Below are positions 12,261-58,028 of a stretch of DNA of 64,000 nt, piece by piece (within the stretch, counting starts at the first letter, position 1; the number at the start of each line of letters is the position of its first letter). The stretch covers positions 7,046,690 to 7,110,689 of the forward strand of contig JANVCC010000040.1 of assembly GCA_025345505.1 (NCBI GenBank), written 5' to 3'. The DNA comes from Todiramphus chloris collaris. Taxonomy: Eukaryota; Chordata; Aves; Coraciiformes; Alcedinidae. Position numbers and translations under genes: made by a program. The notes under the pieces are model-generated. The model saw only the letters and a program-made list of their open reading frames with translations, was not told where the DNA came from and ran no database searches.

Positions 12261-14117
12261 GTATGCACCCACATCCAGCTCCCCAGCTCCAGCAGAGATC
12301 ACTGGTGGAGTGAGGGACCTGTCTCTGTAGGTAGAGAAAGCCAAGATCTTGCCTGGAACAGGACTAACAGTGACAGACATGAAGCTGGGCAGGCAGCTAA
12401 AAGCCTAGCATGAGCTTGAGAAAACCTTAGCCGCTGGTAGGTAGATATTTGGGGTGCGGACGGGGGCAAATACAGCCTGGCGTGTGCATGCAGGCAGGGA
12501 GAGGTGAAGGGAGAGGATCCCAGTTGTCCTTACAACCTTGAACACTGAATAATGGATGAATCACACACCTCTGCAAAGCAGAAGTAGGCAACAAAGCTAA
12601 TTGTTCTCATGGCAGTGCCTGGGTGGGCAGTGAGGTTAGTTGTCCATCCTCCTCTGTCCTGCAGGTCAGTGCTCTCTGAGGGTGGGTGCAGTGAGGGCAC
12701 ATTCATTTACAGCCTGAATTTCACCTCAGTCCTTTCATCCCACTCACCCCCAGCTCTTCCCTGTTAAGTGCTCTCATCCCCTCTGGTGAATGCAGAACAG
12801 AGAAGGAGGGGTTTTCTGGAGGGGGACAGGGAAGCTGCTGAATAAGCTGGAGACATGGAAGGATTTGCTGGTAGATCAGACTTTTGTTGAGCCAGTGCAA
12901 CAGAATAATAAAAACATCTGACAAGCACACGTCATTTAAAAACCATTTCCTCCTTAACATCAAGCAGACCAGGAGGCCAGCCAGGGCCAAGAGGCAGCAC
13001 AGCCACTCAGTAAGAGACGGTGCCTGGGGCCAAGTCATCAAGTCCAGATTGCCACTAGCCATCCTTGTGCCTGCCAAGCAGCTCCTCCAGCACTGCACCG
13101 GCACCACCGGGGCTTCTCCTCGGGGTCTGCCCTGGGAGCTCGTTTAAAATGCATCTGGAGCTGGGAGAGGAGAGGTGGCCCAGCACCCGGGCAGGAGCTC
13201 ATCCCTCCACTTCAGCATGGCTGAGCTGCCAAATTCAGCTCCATGTGGGAGCATCCCGAAGCTCAGGACTCCTGAACTCATACCCCCACAGCTTTATTCA
13301 GGCACAGAGGAAGCTTTTCCCCCTTACTCTTCCCCTGGACAGCTTCTTCGTTTTGCTTTTCCAAAACACTGCTCCCTGTGCCTGGAGGAGCAATGAGGAG
13401 GGTTACCTGTCGCCCCGTTACACTGGGGACAGTCCCCGCTCCTCCTAGGCAGCTCTGGACCCGTCTCTTCTGGGCTCTTGGTTTGCACCAGGGAGGGCTG
13501 AAAAGACTGTGGAAAAGAATTATTGAGAAATGTTGATAAAGGAGTTTTTTAACTAAAAAATTCTTAAATATTTCCCTACAATACAAAATTAGGAAGTTAA
13601 ACACAAGAAATATCTTTTTTTGGGTGGGGTTTCTTTGGGCTTGTTTTATTTCATTGGAAGGAGCAGAAAATGTATGAGGGCTGGAGGAGGATCTATTTTC
13701 TAGCAAGTTTTATCTTACTGGGACTGAGGGAAGCAAAAAGTAAAGGGAAAAAAGAAAGGCAAGCGGCAGAGCAGAGGGAGGGAGGAAGGCAGGGCTCTGC
13801 AGCGGGGGGAGGGACATTTCCAGCAGGGATGAGCAAGAGCTGACACAGCTGCTGGAGCTTCCAGCAAAATCCCTGCTTACCAGCAGGAGATGCCTTAGAA
13901 AGAAGCTCCTTTTGCAGATCCAGCGTGAGGGGGAACCAAACCGAAAACTGGAAAGAGATGGAGGGTTTCTGAGGTGGAGAAGGGACCCCGGGGCTCAGGT
14001 GGGGGCTCGGGGATCGCCCTGCCCCATGTGGCCAAGGGACTCCTCCTTTGTCAGTAGCGTTGCACTCATCCCAGTTTGCTCTTGGCAGGATTTGGCCACC
14101 AAGCCCCGGAGCCCACC

Positions 14118-29769
<15,652 letters not shown>

Positions 29770-31140
29770 TCAGAGCTGGGCTGACTCTGCATCTCCCTAC
29801 GATGAGGCCAGTGGAGGAGCTGACCCAGACGTCACAGAGAGCCATGCTTTGAGCTTGTACATCAGGACACTCCCACCTGTCGCAACATTCCTCCATCCCT
29901 CAAGTCCCCCAGTACTGGGTGGGGAATTAAAGACTTCCCCACTGACATCCCATTCCCACTTACAAAGAGGTGGCTCAGTGCCAGCAACCTTCCAGATCAC
30001 TGCCACATCCTCCTCATCAGGAGGGAGACATCTCATGGACCAACATCTTCTTTAGAAGTGGAAGATGTGGATTGGATCTCTAGAAGAGACACCACTTTCT
30101 GCATTGCTAAGATGATACTCCAGCCCCTTACCCTTCCATGGCAATGAGTTTCATCTCCGCTGCACCAGCACTTCTCTGATGGTCTTAGCACCAGCCATGC
30201 TGTGGTTCTGTGAAACGCTACCAGGACAGATGATCTGCTTGGATCCCATTGCTGGTGTGTAGAGAATCTGCAACACCACCCTTCAGCTGCTGGAGGTCAG
30301 GAGTACGTTGGGCAGATTCTCCTTCAAGCACAGCTCAGTCCTGGAGACACCAGCCAGCACCTCAGAGATACTGAATCACCGTTTTCCTTTCTTGACAGCT
30401 CTTCTATGGTGGATAGAGCGTCACAAGCACTACAGGTACCCATGTCTCTGGGGCACAGCTCTGCACCCACCTAGGGGGATGGTCACACCCTAAACCCCTT
30501 TGTGGCCAGCCTGGCAGCAGGAGTCCCAAGGGCAAGCCAGGAACTCAAAATGCTCTCACTATGACTCTTGTAGCAGCAAAGAGGGCAGTCTAGTGTTGTT
30601 CTTGTCATCTGTGTGGACACTAAGCTAACTATTCTCCATTGAGGATTTAAAGGGAACAAACATATTAATCCACTAGCCAGGGCCAGTGTAAGGAAGCAAT
30701 ATTCATTAATCTACTGCCACTTAAGCCCAGCTCATCTGCTGGGGTATCATATAACCCCGCCACCCGCAGAATCTTTGTGCCTTATCTTTGGGAAGCAAGG
30801 GCTCCCCTCCTCACACAAACACCCCTTCTCGGGATGGGAGGTCTCACTACTCCCTCCTGAGTCATAGCAGGACCATAGGAAGCACTAAGGATGCCAGAAC
30901 ACCAACCCAGGGACATCTCAGAAGAGAGAGAGGGAGACAGGCTGGGAAGCCATTTGGCCACAGCTGAACTGTATCTCACACCCTGCCACTTTCTGGGGGC
31001 CAGGCATAGCCACTTGCAGCATGCCAGGTCTGGGCATGAGGTGTCATGGGGGACCAAGCAGAGAAAGAAGAACCAGGGAGGATTCCGCTCTCTTGGAAAG
31101 TGCTCTGAAGAATAAAAGGGCAGAGACTTTCCTCCTGCTT
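29770..31140 (+). other. PDGFRB: PDGFRB 3' untranslated region (end estimated)
   Basis: Begins after the stop. Candidate poly(A) signals are a variant ATTAAA near 29926 and an AATAAA at 31111-31116. The second gives a UTR of about 1.4 kb, shorter than but of the same order as the mammalian one. A distal end at 35406-35411 cannot be excluded. Confidence 0.4.
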
Positions 31141-31997
31141 CCCACCTCCTTCCTTGCTTCTCACAGGCAGGCGCTGGGACTTCTTGTGCTCTTGAATGAG
31201 GAGACTCAAAGCAGGAGGAACACCAGGCTTTTGAAATCAGTTGTGAACCTCTGTGGAGATGAAAGCTGGACCCTAAAAACCGCAGGTCTGACACCACAGA
31301 AACTAGCAGGGTGTTTGTCTGAAAGCAAAAGTTTTGCCTTTCATGGAGCTCTGTCTGCTGCATGCCCCCCACTCCCACTAACCCCTTCGTTGCCCTGCTC
31401 ATGCACATCTTTCTGTGCATCCTGCAAAAACTGCGCAGGCAGCTTTACCAATTTAGAAATTCAGTCAGCATCCTGCTGGGCTTCTGCCACCTCAGAGCCA
31501 CTGAGATTTTAATTTTTTCTTTTCAAAATATGAAACTTCTGCCAGAAATCCCTAGCAAAACAGCTTCTGTTTTAAGTTGTCTGTCATTGCAATGCTGCCA
31601 TTTATGCAGCTAAAAGAGGAGTAGGTGTTTTGTGGGCTGATGTCCTTGGTAAAATGTGAACATAAGAAATAGCACTTTTATTGGCAGCCAGTGGTGTGTA
31701 TTTTCAGTCCATGTGGTCAGATTCCCCACCATCCATAGGAAACATACTGTGAATGACAACTGTTTTTCCATGCTCTGTTCCTCCTGCTTGTACTGAAGGA
31801 TCCATCTTCTGTGGCCACAGTTCATGAAATGATCCTAACCACGGAGAAGCAGAACTTAGGAGATCCTTGGGGTCAGACCACTCTGTTTTTCTAACACATA
31901 AGGTGCTTGGTAGGATCTGTGTCACTGCAACTTGAGCCCATAGGATGGCACATCAGATCATCCTTATAGTCCCTGTCTGCACCACCTCCATTTTTAC

Positions 31998-32220
31998 AGA
32001 ATCACAGAGTGGCAGGGACCGGAAGGGACCTCTGGACATCATCTAGTCCAACCCCCCTGCCAAGGTAGGTTCACCTACAGAAGGTCATGCAGGAATGCGT
32101 TCAGGCAGGTTTTGAATGTCTCCACAGATGGAGACTTTTAATTTGTCCTTCTCTATCAAAGGAGACCAGAAGTACCCAGTACTCCGGGTGAGGTCAAATC
32201 TAGAGCTCACATAGGGCATT
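31998..32220 (-). repeat. CR1 fragment, antisense
   Basis: Starts with the reversed CR1 terminus (ACAGAATCACAGAGTGGCAG) followed by the GGAAGGGACCTCTGGACATC and ATCTAGTCCAACCCCCCTGCC blocks. A further CR1-like piece (GTACTCCGGGTGAGG) follows after a deletion. An older CR1/L3-like stretch may continue to about 32520. Confidence 0.85.
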
Positions 32221-32584
32221 AACAGTTCTGGTCTGTACTGGATTTGACTTGCCTGGTGTAGCTTTGGCTAATGTTGGCCTTTTCCCAGCCACAACATACT
32301 GGTAGTTTCGAGTCATCCTCTGACCAATCTGAGCACCTACGTATTTCTATTCTTCCAGCCTTTTTAAGATACTCCCCGCTGTTCCAGACATTGGGTCATC
32401 ATCATATTTTGTTAACAAACTGTTATTTTTGGGCTTTTAAATACTTCTAGTATCAAGACCAACCCTAGAGAGCTACTCTTAGTACTTCCATCCAGACCAA
32501 AGACTTACTCATGAATTAACCCCTTCTTGCCCTCCCTTTGAACGTTGGCTTATTTACTTCACAAATCCCATACTATATTCCATC

Positions 32585-32655
32585 TTATCATAGAATCATG
32601 GAATAGTTTGGAAGGGACCTTAAAGGTCATCTAGTTCTAATCCCCCTGTACTGAT
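32585..32655 (-). repeat. CR1 fragment, antisense, short
   Basis: ATCATAGAATCATGGAATAG then GGAAGGGACCTTAAAGGTCATC is the reversed CR1 3' end. Only about 70 bp survive. Confidence 0.85.
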
Positions 32656-32680
32656 TAATATCTAATTAAATTACTAATTT

Positions 32681-33011
32681 AGAATCATAGAATGCTTTGG
32701 GTTGGAAGGGACATCTAAAGGTCATCTAGTCTAACCCCTCTGCAGTGAGCAGGGACATCTGCAAGTAGAGCAGGTTGCTCAGAGCCTCATCAAGCCTGAC
32801 CTTGAATGTTTGCAGGGATGGGGCCTCCACCACCTACTTGGGCAACCTGTTCCAATGTTCTACTACTCTCATAGTAAAAGAACTTCCTGATGTCCAATCT
32901 AAATCTACCCTTCTCTAGTTTAAAACTGTTGCCCCTCATCCTATCACTACATGCTCTTGTAAACAGTCCCTCTCCAGCTTTCTTGTAGGCCCCCTTCCAG
33001 TACTGGAAGGC
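32681..33011 (-). repeat. CR1 fragment, antisense, ~330 bp
   Basis: Starts with AGAATCATAGAATGCTTTGG and the GGTTGGAAGGGACATCTAAA block. It continues through the CAACCTGTTCCAATG and TCTAGTTTAAAACTGTTGCC segments of the CR1 3' region. It is inserted 25 bp from the preceding fragment. Confidence 0.93.
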
Positions 33012-35405
33012 TGAATTTCCTACTATCAAATAATTTTCAGTCCTTAAAGAGGAGGTCTATTTCTTCTCCCTGCTGGGGGAACTCAGGTATCCTGTCCTAT
33101 TAGCTGGGCATTAGCTACACTTGGATTTTGTCCCTTTCATAGATTTATTGCAATTATTCTTTGCATCAAAACCTGTTCTGGCTGCTGACAGGGTGCTAAA
33201 CTCACCTCCCCATTTCTTCTTAAAGTAGGTATGCCAGACTCTTTACAAAATGGTACCATTCTCAACTCCAGAGACGTGCGACCAAATAATTGCCCTCAGC
33301 CCTGCGATTTCAAGGGCAGAGTTTTGCACTTTGTGGTACTTTCCTGTCCTTACTCACCTTTTCCCATCACCGTTTAGCAAGGGCTTGCCTGCCTGCTGCA
33401 GCAAGCAGATCTGCCCAGCCAAGGACAGGCTGGCAGCTGGGCAAAGCCAACATGTTTTCATAAGCATCCCTGAAAATCTCCTCCAAGAGAGGGCTTGGCA
33501 GGGCTGAGGGTCACAGTAGCCCCCCTGACAAGCTCTCTCCTCTCTGGGACTCAGCTCCAGCCCCCCACTCACTCCCTCTGTCTCTGCTGCCAACATTCCA
33601 GTCCCTGCGTGACCCAGTGGGTGAGGGACAGGAGAACTGGTTGGCTGTTCTGGACCCATCAGTTTTGTAGCCATAATTTCTCTGGTGAGACTCTGAAGGG
33701 AACCAGTCCCTCCAGGTTTTCAGCTTCGATGATCAGTATTTCTGTTTGGGTGTGTTTTTGTGGTTAGAGGTGGACCCAAACTGAGCCCCCCCCAAAAAGG
33801 GACACGTGTCACAGCTTGGGCCCATCTCTAGTGCAATATCCATTTTTTGTATATTATATTTTACTTTACAGTTGCTACATCTTTATCAACACACATATAC
33901 TTATGTATAATCCTACTGCCAGTCACTATTTCATACATACCTAAGTGTATCCCAGAAACTAATGTGACACTCCAGTGTCTCTTTCCACATGTAAGATGCT
34001 TCTCAGAGTCATGTGTGCACAGGTTTTAATCCTTTTGTCCTTCTTGGTTGGAACGTGTTATTTTTTGAAGCGAGAGTGTCACGTTTAGTGTTTGTTTGTG
34101 TCATGTTAAGAAATGTAGAGCACAGCGGACTTTAATTTTAACTAAACTTTCTCTGTTCACCTGCCAAGGGGACCATGGCGCAGTCCCACGGGGACGGGAG
34201 GCAGAAGTGCAGTGCAGATGTGCAGCCAGGAGGAAGTCAGCCAGAAGTGAGAAATGGCTCTTCCCCTTCTCCCCAGTCAGGGCTCTGGGCTGGGGGAAAG
34301 GCAGCACCACAAATACAGGGTACTGGGCAGTGGGTTAGGTTTTGGCTGTGGGGAAGCCCAAGGTCTGCCTGTGTAAAGCAGGGCAGATCTGAAGAAGGGG
34401 ATTTCACAGATGTCTCTTTTGGGGGGCTTTTTCTAAAAGGAGATGTCAGCTAATGTGCTGAGGAGGCAAACCCCATGCTCCAACGCACAGCCAGATGCTC
34501 CAGCTCAGCTCAGGTCCAGCATTCATGTGGCTGGTTGACAACACAAACCACAGGCTCTCCCCCAGCAAGGAAAGCAGTGGGCTGCCACTCCAGTCCCATG
34601 GAGCCAGGATGCAGCCTTGCTGTGCTCCCACAACGAAGGCTGCCCTTTGGCCCAGGGGGGATGCACAGGCAGGGAGCAGTCAGGGCAGCTGCAGGTCCTC
34701 ACTGGGTGCCAGGCAGCTTCTGGGCCATGCGCAGGTTCTTCTTGCAGCAAAGCCCAGCCCTCCCTGGATGCTGAGCAGTCAGTACTGGCTCTAACGGTAG
34801 AGACACCATGTTGTGTGCAGAATTTGCCCACAGCAGGCCAGGTATTGTTAAAAAATCAGGTTTCATGGGCTAGCACATGGGTGGCTGAGCTCTCAGCATA
34901 ATTCCCATGGTTCACCCAGAGGACTGAAGTCTTGGCACATGCCTAGATGGATCCAGTTGGCTTTGGAAAAAGCAAGGGAACTGCTCTGGTGTAGCTCCAG
35001 TGACACTTTGGACAGATTTCTCTGGCAGGGGTGGGAGGAGGCAGGGAAGTCAACTCATGCTGGGAGGCCTGCAGCACCCCGTTGTTCCTGTCCTTTCCTC
35101 CTTCATGGACTGCACCAGAATTTCAAAGCTTGCACTCTGCCCTCTCTCACCCCTGCTCTGCTGGCATCATGCTGTTACTCTGCAGTATCTCTCAACAGAA
35201 GCAGCACCTGCCTTCATGCTGTCAGTCAGAAGCCATCCCGAAGGCAAAGGAAAAACAGAGTTCAGACTAAGGTACCAAAGAGTTAACATTTTCCTAGGTT
35301 TACAGATGTATTTGTAGGATTTGTACTATGTCACATCTATAGTCTTGAGATATTATTTTTATGCTGTAAACATTTACAAATACATTTTTAAAGAAAGAGT
35401 TTTAA

Positions 35406-35411
35406 AATAAA
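35406..35411 (+). terminator. Isolated poly(A) signal of unknown transcript
   Basis: AATAAA in an AT-rich context (35280-35440), followed within 25 bases by T-rich sequence (GGTGTTTTTCTTTTTG). This is the usual layout of a cleavage site. It may be a distal PDGFRB end or the end of an unrecognised noncoding transcript. Confidence 0.35.
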
Positions 35412-37641
35412 GGTGTTTTTCTTTTTGCAAAGTTCCATCTCTTCCTTTGTTTGCCTGGTTTTGGTTGCTCCCTCTCAGACAGGGCTTGGAATACAGCTTA
35501 ACCATGTCATGGGTGAAGGCTAAGCATGTTAATACACTGTGCATGACACCAATGCTTAGCGAAAGTCCAGCTGGGAGCCAGGCAGAGAGAAGCACAGCAA
35601 GGCAGCAGCTGAGCCCAGAGACATGGTAAGGAAAAGGGGCTGTGAAAAGGGCAGGATCTGCCCCATCTCTCTGATAACTGGCCAGCTTGTGGGTTGTGTC
35701 ACACTGGGAGGAGGTGGGTAGAGGAAAGTACACTGGGAACAGTTCCCATGTGTATCCCCAGCGACTGAGGTTTGGGCCAGCAGGCCCAAACTAGGGCTTG
35801 ACTTACTCCTGGGGAACATGGCTGGGTCTGTGCTCAGATCAGGGTCGGAATGTGGGAGATGCCACACTGAACAGGGCTGGGCTGAAGGAGATGGGAGACA
35901 CCACAATGCAGTTGATTTTTCCACATAGTTTAATAGCCCAGGGTGGTGGGATAAAGTGCAGGTAGCAATCGGACAGGGCACCAGCAGGAGCCACACTGCA
36001 GTACCCAGGGCTCTCCAGGTCCAGCTCTGCTCTGAGCCCAGTTGTCCTTCCCTCCTTCCAGGATGAGGAATTTGCAGATATCCTTTAAAGATGCAACCCC
36101 CAAATACTGTCTGACCACACTACCACTCCCTCAGGACCACATGTCCCCCCTTCTTTCCTCCTATTCCTCTCACCTTCCCCCAGTGACTTCTCCAGAAGTG
36201 CTGGGGTCCCCCAGCCCCACGAGACACAGGCACCTCAATAAGTCCAGACCAAAGTTTTTTCCTCTCTCTGACTCCAGTGAAACTGCTTCTCCTAAAAATA
36301 ACCCCAGGCTGCTGAGCCAGGCTGTTTGCAGCCAGCTCTGAGCCACATCCTTGGAAAGGCTGGGGCTGCTGCAAAGAGGGGATTCTGAACTGACATTCAA
36401 ATATATCAAAGCTGACCCTGTTTTCAGGCTGCATGATGCAGCCCCAGTGCAAGTCAGCTCCCTCAGCTCTTGGAAACCCCTTGAGTAGCCAAAGGCCCAA
36501 GGCACCAGCTGCAAATGTTTCAAGACCCCTTTCCAGTCCAGCTCAGCCTGTCCTTGAGTTGTTCAGTCTGCCAGAGAGGAGGTTTGCAGGCTCTGGGACC
36601 AGCTCAGGCTGATTCTCCCCTGATGTGCTCTGAGTCACCTGGCAGGGCTCAGCCAGGACAGGCAGACAGGACATTTTTCTCCAGGAGCTGAATCAGCGGG
36701 GCAAAAAAGAATCAGCTCGTGTCCAGAGAGACTGCAGCCAAGGCTTGGGGGGAGGTAGGGAGGGGGAATTGATCATCGGGGACATCAGCCCTGAAGTGAG
36801 CTGGCTCCCACTGCCCGATCCCTGCCTGGCAGGACTTTGGCATTTTGGGATGCACCAAGGAGGGGTCATGGAGCTGGGACTAACTCAGCAGATATGGAGA
36901 CTCCCAGCCGGGCATTTTCCCTACCTCGAAACAGAGAAATTCAGACTGCAGAGACAAACCCTGGCCTGCTGCCACCAGGGTCTTCAGCTGTTTGGGTACC
37001 ACCGGTGTTTCACATGTGTGCTCAGACTGCTGCAGGGCTGTTCAGTCAGGCCTCACACCATGGCATGCTGTACTCAGGGCAGGAGTCCTGTAGGGGTGAA
37101 ATGGCCCAGCCCCATTCCCAGACTGGGAAACATCTCTGAGCTCCCAATCCTCCCAGCCGGGTCTCAAAGCAGCCTCCACTCCCCCTTACACAGCCAACTC
37201 GTGTCCAGCCATGCACTGAGCAACTCTCATGCCATCTCCCAGCATGCCTTCCTGGCCATCAGGGCCTCCAGAGACATCTCTGTGCTTCAGATGACTCAAA
37301 GTAAGGCTGCAGCCCCTCCGAGATCATCCCTACCCCTTGCTCAGAGCTGCTTGTGCACACGAGCCCCAGCAGTACTCCTATACCTGAGCTGTTGCTTTGC
37401 AACCACAGGATTTTGAGTTTGCAACCATAGGATTTGCAAGCAGGAAGAGATGGCCACCAATGAGGGAGGTACCCCAGCAGATAAATTGTCCCACTGAGCA
37501 TCCTCAGGTGCAGCCAGCCCAGCTTGGGGGCCTGTGTGTACAGGCTGTGTCCTGTTACCTGAGGACCACTGCCATCAGAGATGTCCTGCAAGGGGCCTTC
37601 TCAAAGAGAAGGGAGGCTGAGAGTTTGTTTCCGTTCTCTTT

Positions 37642-37731
37642 AATAAACCTGTCTGGTTTGATACTTGTTCACGCTGGTGAGTCAGTTCTCTCAGAGCTGG
37701 CATCTGTTCCTGGAAAAAAAAAAAAAAAAAA
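37642..37731 (+). other. AATAAA followed by an A18 tract
   Basis: AATAAA at 37642-37647 lies 66 bases upstream of a run of 18 A at 37714-37731. This could be the tail of a retrocopied RNA or LINE-mobilised sequence, although the gap is longer than usual. No parent gene is recognised upstream. Confidence 0.3.
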
Positions 37732-39238
37732 GCAACAAACTTAAGAAGGAGGAAAAGAAACATCCTTTAAAAAGCCCCTTTGGCTCAAAAGGAGGAAAGA
37801 AGCAAGCAGACATCTCCTGCAGCCCAGCCACTCAACAGCCCCCCAGCTCTGGGACGGAGCCCCCCACTGCCTCTACTTCATGTTCTTCTTACCCACATGC
37901 TGCCAGGAAAAAATGCTGAGAGGAAATCTTCTCTGGCCAAAAGCTGCCTTGCCTTCTCTCTGGACTCACTTGCACTCCCCAGCCATCCCTTTCCAGCCAA
38001 AACCAAGAGCTTTCCATGTTCCCATGACTCTTACTCATCTCCAGTGCTCTCATCGCTTGGCCCCAAGACCTTTTCTTGCTGGTACCTTGCTAATTGCCCC
38101 CTTTGGAGAAGCCTATTCCCCTCTGGTTTGTGGAGACATGAGGGACACTCCTCTGCCTGGCATCTTTGCTACCTCTGCGCAGATACTTTGGAAAAGCCCA
38201 TCTCTTCCTTCCCACATTTGGTAGCCAGTGTCCCAGTCATCTCCCTGCTATGTGAAGCTAAGGCAGAGCCCTCCAACTTAACCAGAGCAGGACCTTCTTC
38301 TCCTGTGCTTCCCAGCACTGTCAGGTGGTGGCTGTGATTTCTTACTCCAGAGTTGCTGTGAACTGCCATGAACTTCTGCTGCAGCAGGAGGTTATCTAGA
38401 GATAAAGCAGAGAACAAGGGGCACCCTGTGTCTAACTTGGCCTTCTAACATCTTGCTGACTTGAGCATCCCTGGGAGAGCTCTTTTGTTCTAAGCCTGCC
38501 CTCACCCCTTGCTTTGGGAGAGGCACGGTGCAGGGGAGGGTTAACCAAGTGTCTCATCACTGCTCCCGGGTGCCTGCCAGGTTGGCAATCAGAAAACAGC
38601 TTCAGAAGAGACAGGGGGTCTGGGAGGGGGTGCGGGGAGGCAGGGTCTTCAGGCTGAACCCCAACGTGTCTCCCAGCTGGGGAGGATGGTGAAGGCAAGC
38701 GTGCAGCTGGCTGGGATGGACCCTACCATTGCAGGGTGCTGGAGTGGAGCTTAGGGGTGATCCTGTGTGGCCCCAGGACCCCTCTCTACACCAGGGATCA
38801 CACTGCTGGTTAAAACAAAAGAATGTACCATCTCCACAGGAATTTTCTCACCTGGGAGCTGCCCTGGGCTGAATCACCTTCCTGGCCCTGTTTCGGGGGA
38901 GCCAGCCACGTTTCCGTGTGGGCCCTCTGGACCTGCAGCCAACAAGAACCATTGTGCCTGAGGTGAATTGTGTCCTGCTGAGGTAAAATGGAGTCTTCTG
39001 ACACCAAGGCAGTTTCAGCCAGGATCTTTGTGTCTTCAAGTAAAAGGAAAGTGGATAGAAGTCCCTGGGATGCTGGGTGGCAGTAGCCAGGGCAGGTTGG
39101 GGTTTCCTAAACCCCAGCACGGTGCAGTGGCCCCTGCCAGCCCTGAGGAGTCAAGATGGTGTCCCCAAAACCAGGGGGTGCACGCATGACCCCACCTCTG
39201 CCCAGGAGATTTGTCGCCAGTGACATCTCAAGGCATCG

Positions 39239-39439
39239 CTTTCTTTTTTTTCTTTTTCCCTCCCATTTCAAAAACAAACAAAAAAAGGGAATTTCTTAAC
39301 TTGTGGTCAACTCAGAAAGGAGAAGCTCGTGCTGAGGGAGTGCTGGGGACGGTACCCACGAGGAGAGACACTTGCTGCTCAAGAGGATCTCTCAGCTGCG
39401 TCCCCGCTCCACACTGGCGGCGCCGTGGTCCCTGGGGAC
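39239..39439 (+). promoter_or_regulatory. CSF1R: Putative CSF1R macrophage promoter and 5'UTR
   Basis: Seen: a T/C-rich tract at 39239-39263 (purine-rich on the - strand, as PU.1-bound promoters often are), a RUNX site TGTGGT at 39302-39307, purine-rich GAAAGGAGAAG just downstream, and no TATA box before the ATG. Known: the mammalian macrophage CSF1R promoter lies immediately upstream of the ATG exon, lacks a TATA box, and uses PU.1, RUNX1 and C/EBP. Inference: same arrangement here. A weak acceptor-like CTCTCAG at 39389-39395 would allow splicing from an upstream exon. Confidence 0.5.

Positions 39440-58028
<18,589 letters not shown>

Larger units (their letters stand above)
773..14088 (+). 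other. PDGFRB: PDGFRB intron 1 (13.3 kb)
   Basis: Donor at 773 and acceptor AG at 14087-14088. Contents: decayed CR1 sequence at about 2205-3507, a 20-bp tandem duplication at 12221-12260, and AT-rich patches near 4725-4860, 7484-7560 and 9040-9130 that stand out from the GC-rich surroundings. The rest shows no recognisable gene, RNA or mobile element. The long open frames inside it (for example 5227-5952) have GC-driven composition and no recognisable domain. Confidence 0.6.
31141..39238 (+). other. PDGFRB-CSF1R spacer
   Basis: No recognisable protein-coding gene. It holds antisense CR1 fragments between 31998 and 33011, AT-rich sequence at about 33780-34160, isolated AATAAA signals at 35406-35411 and 37642-37647, an A18 run at 37714-37731, and perfect AP-1 sites (TGAGTCA) at 36631-36637 and 37678-37684. 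A 223-codon open frame at 36745-37416 resembles nothing known to me. In mammals this spacer is far shorter and contains the trophoblast CSF1R promoter. Confidence 0.55.

Noticed and set aside
32790-33029. 79-codon - strand frame in the spacer
   Set aside because: It is the noncoding 3' part of a CR1 copy read on its sense strand.
34175-34453. 92-codon + frame with a good start context (GACCATGG)
   Set aside because: No homology recognised, no splice or promoter support, and a length common by chance in this window.
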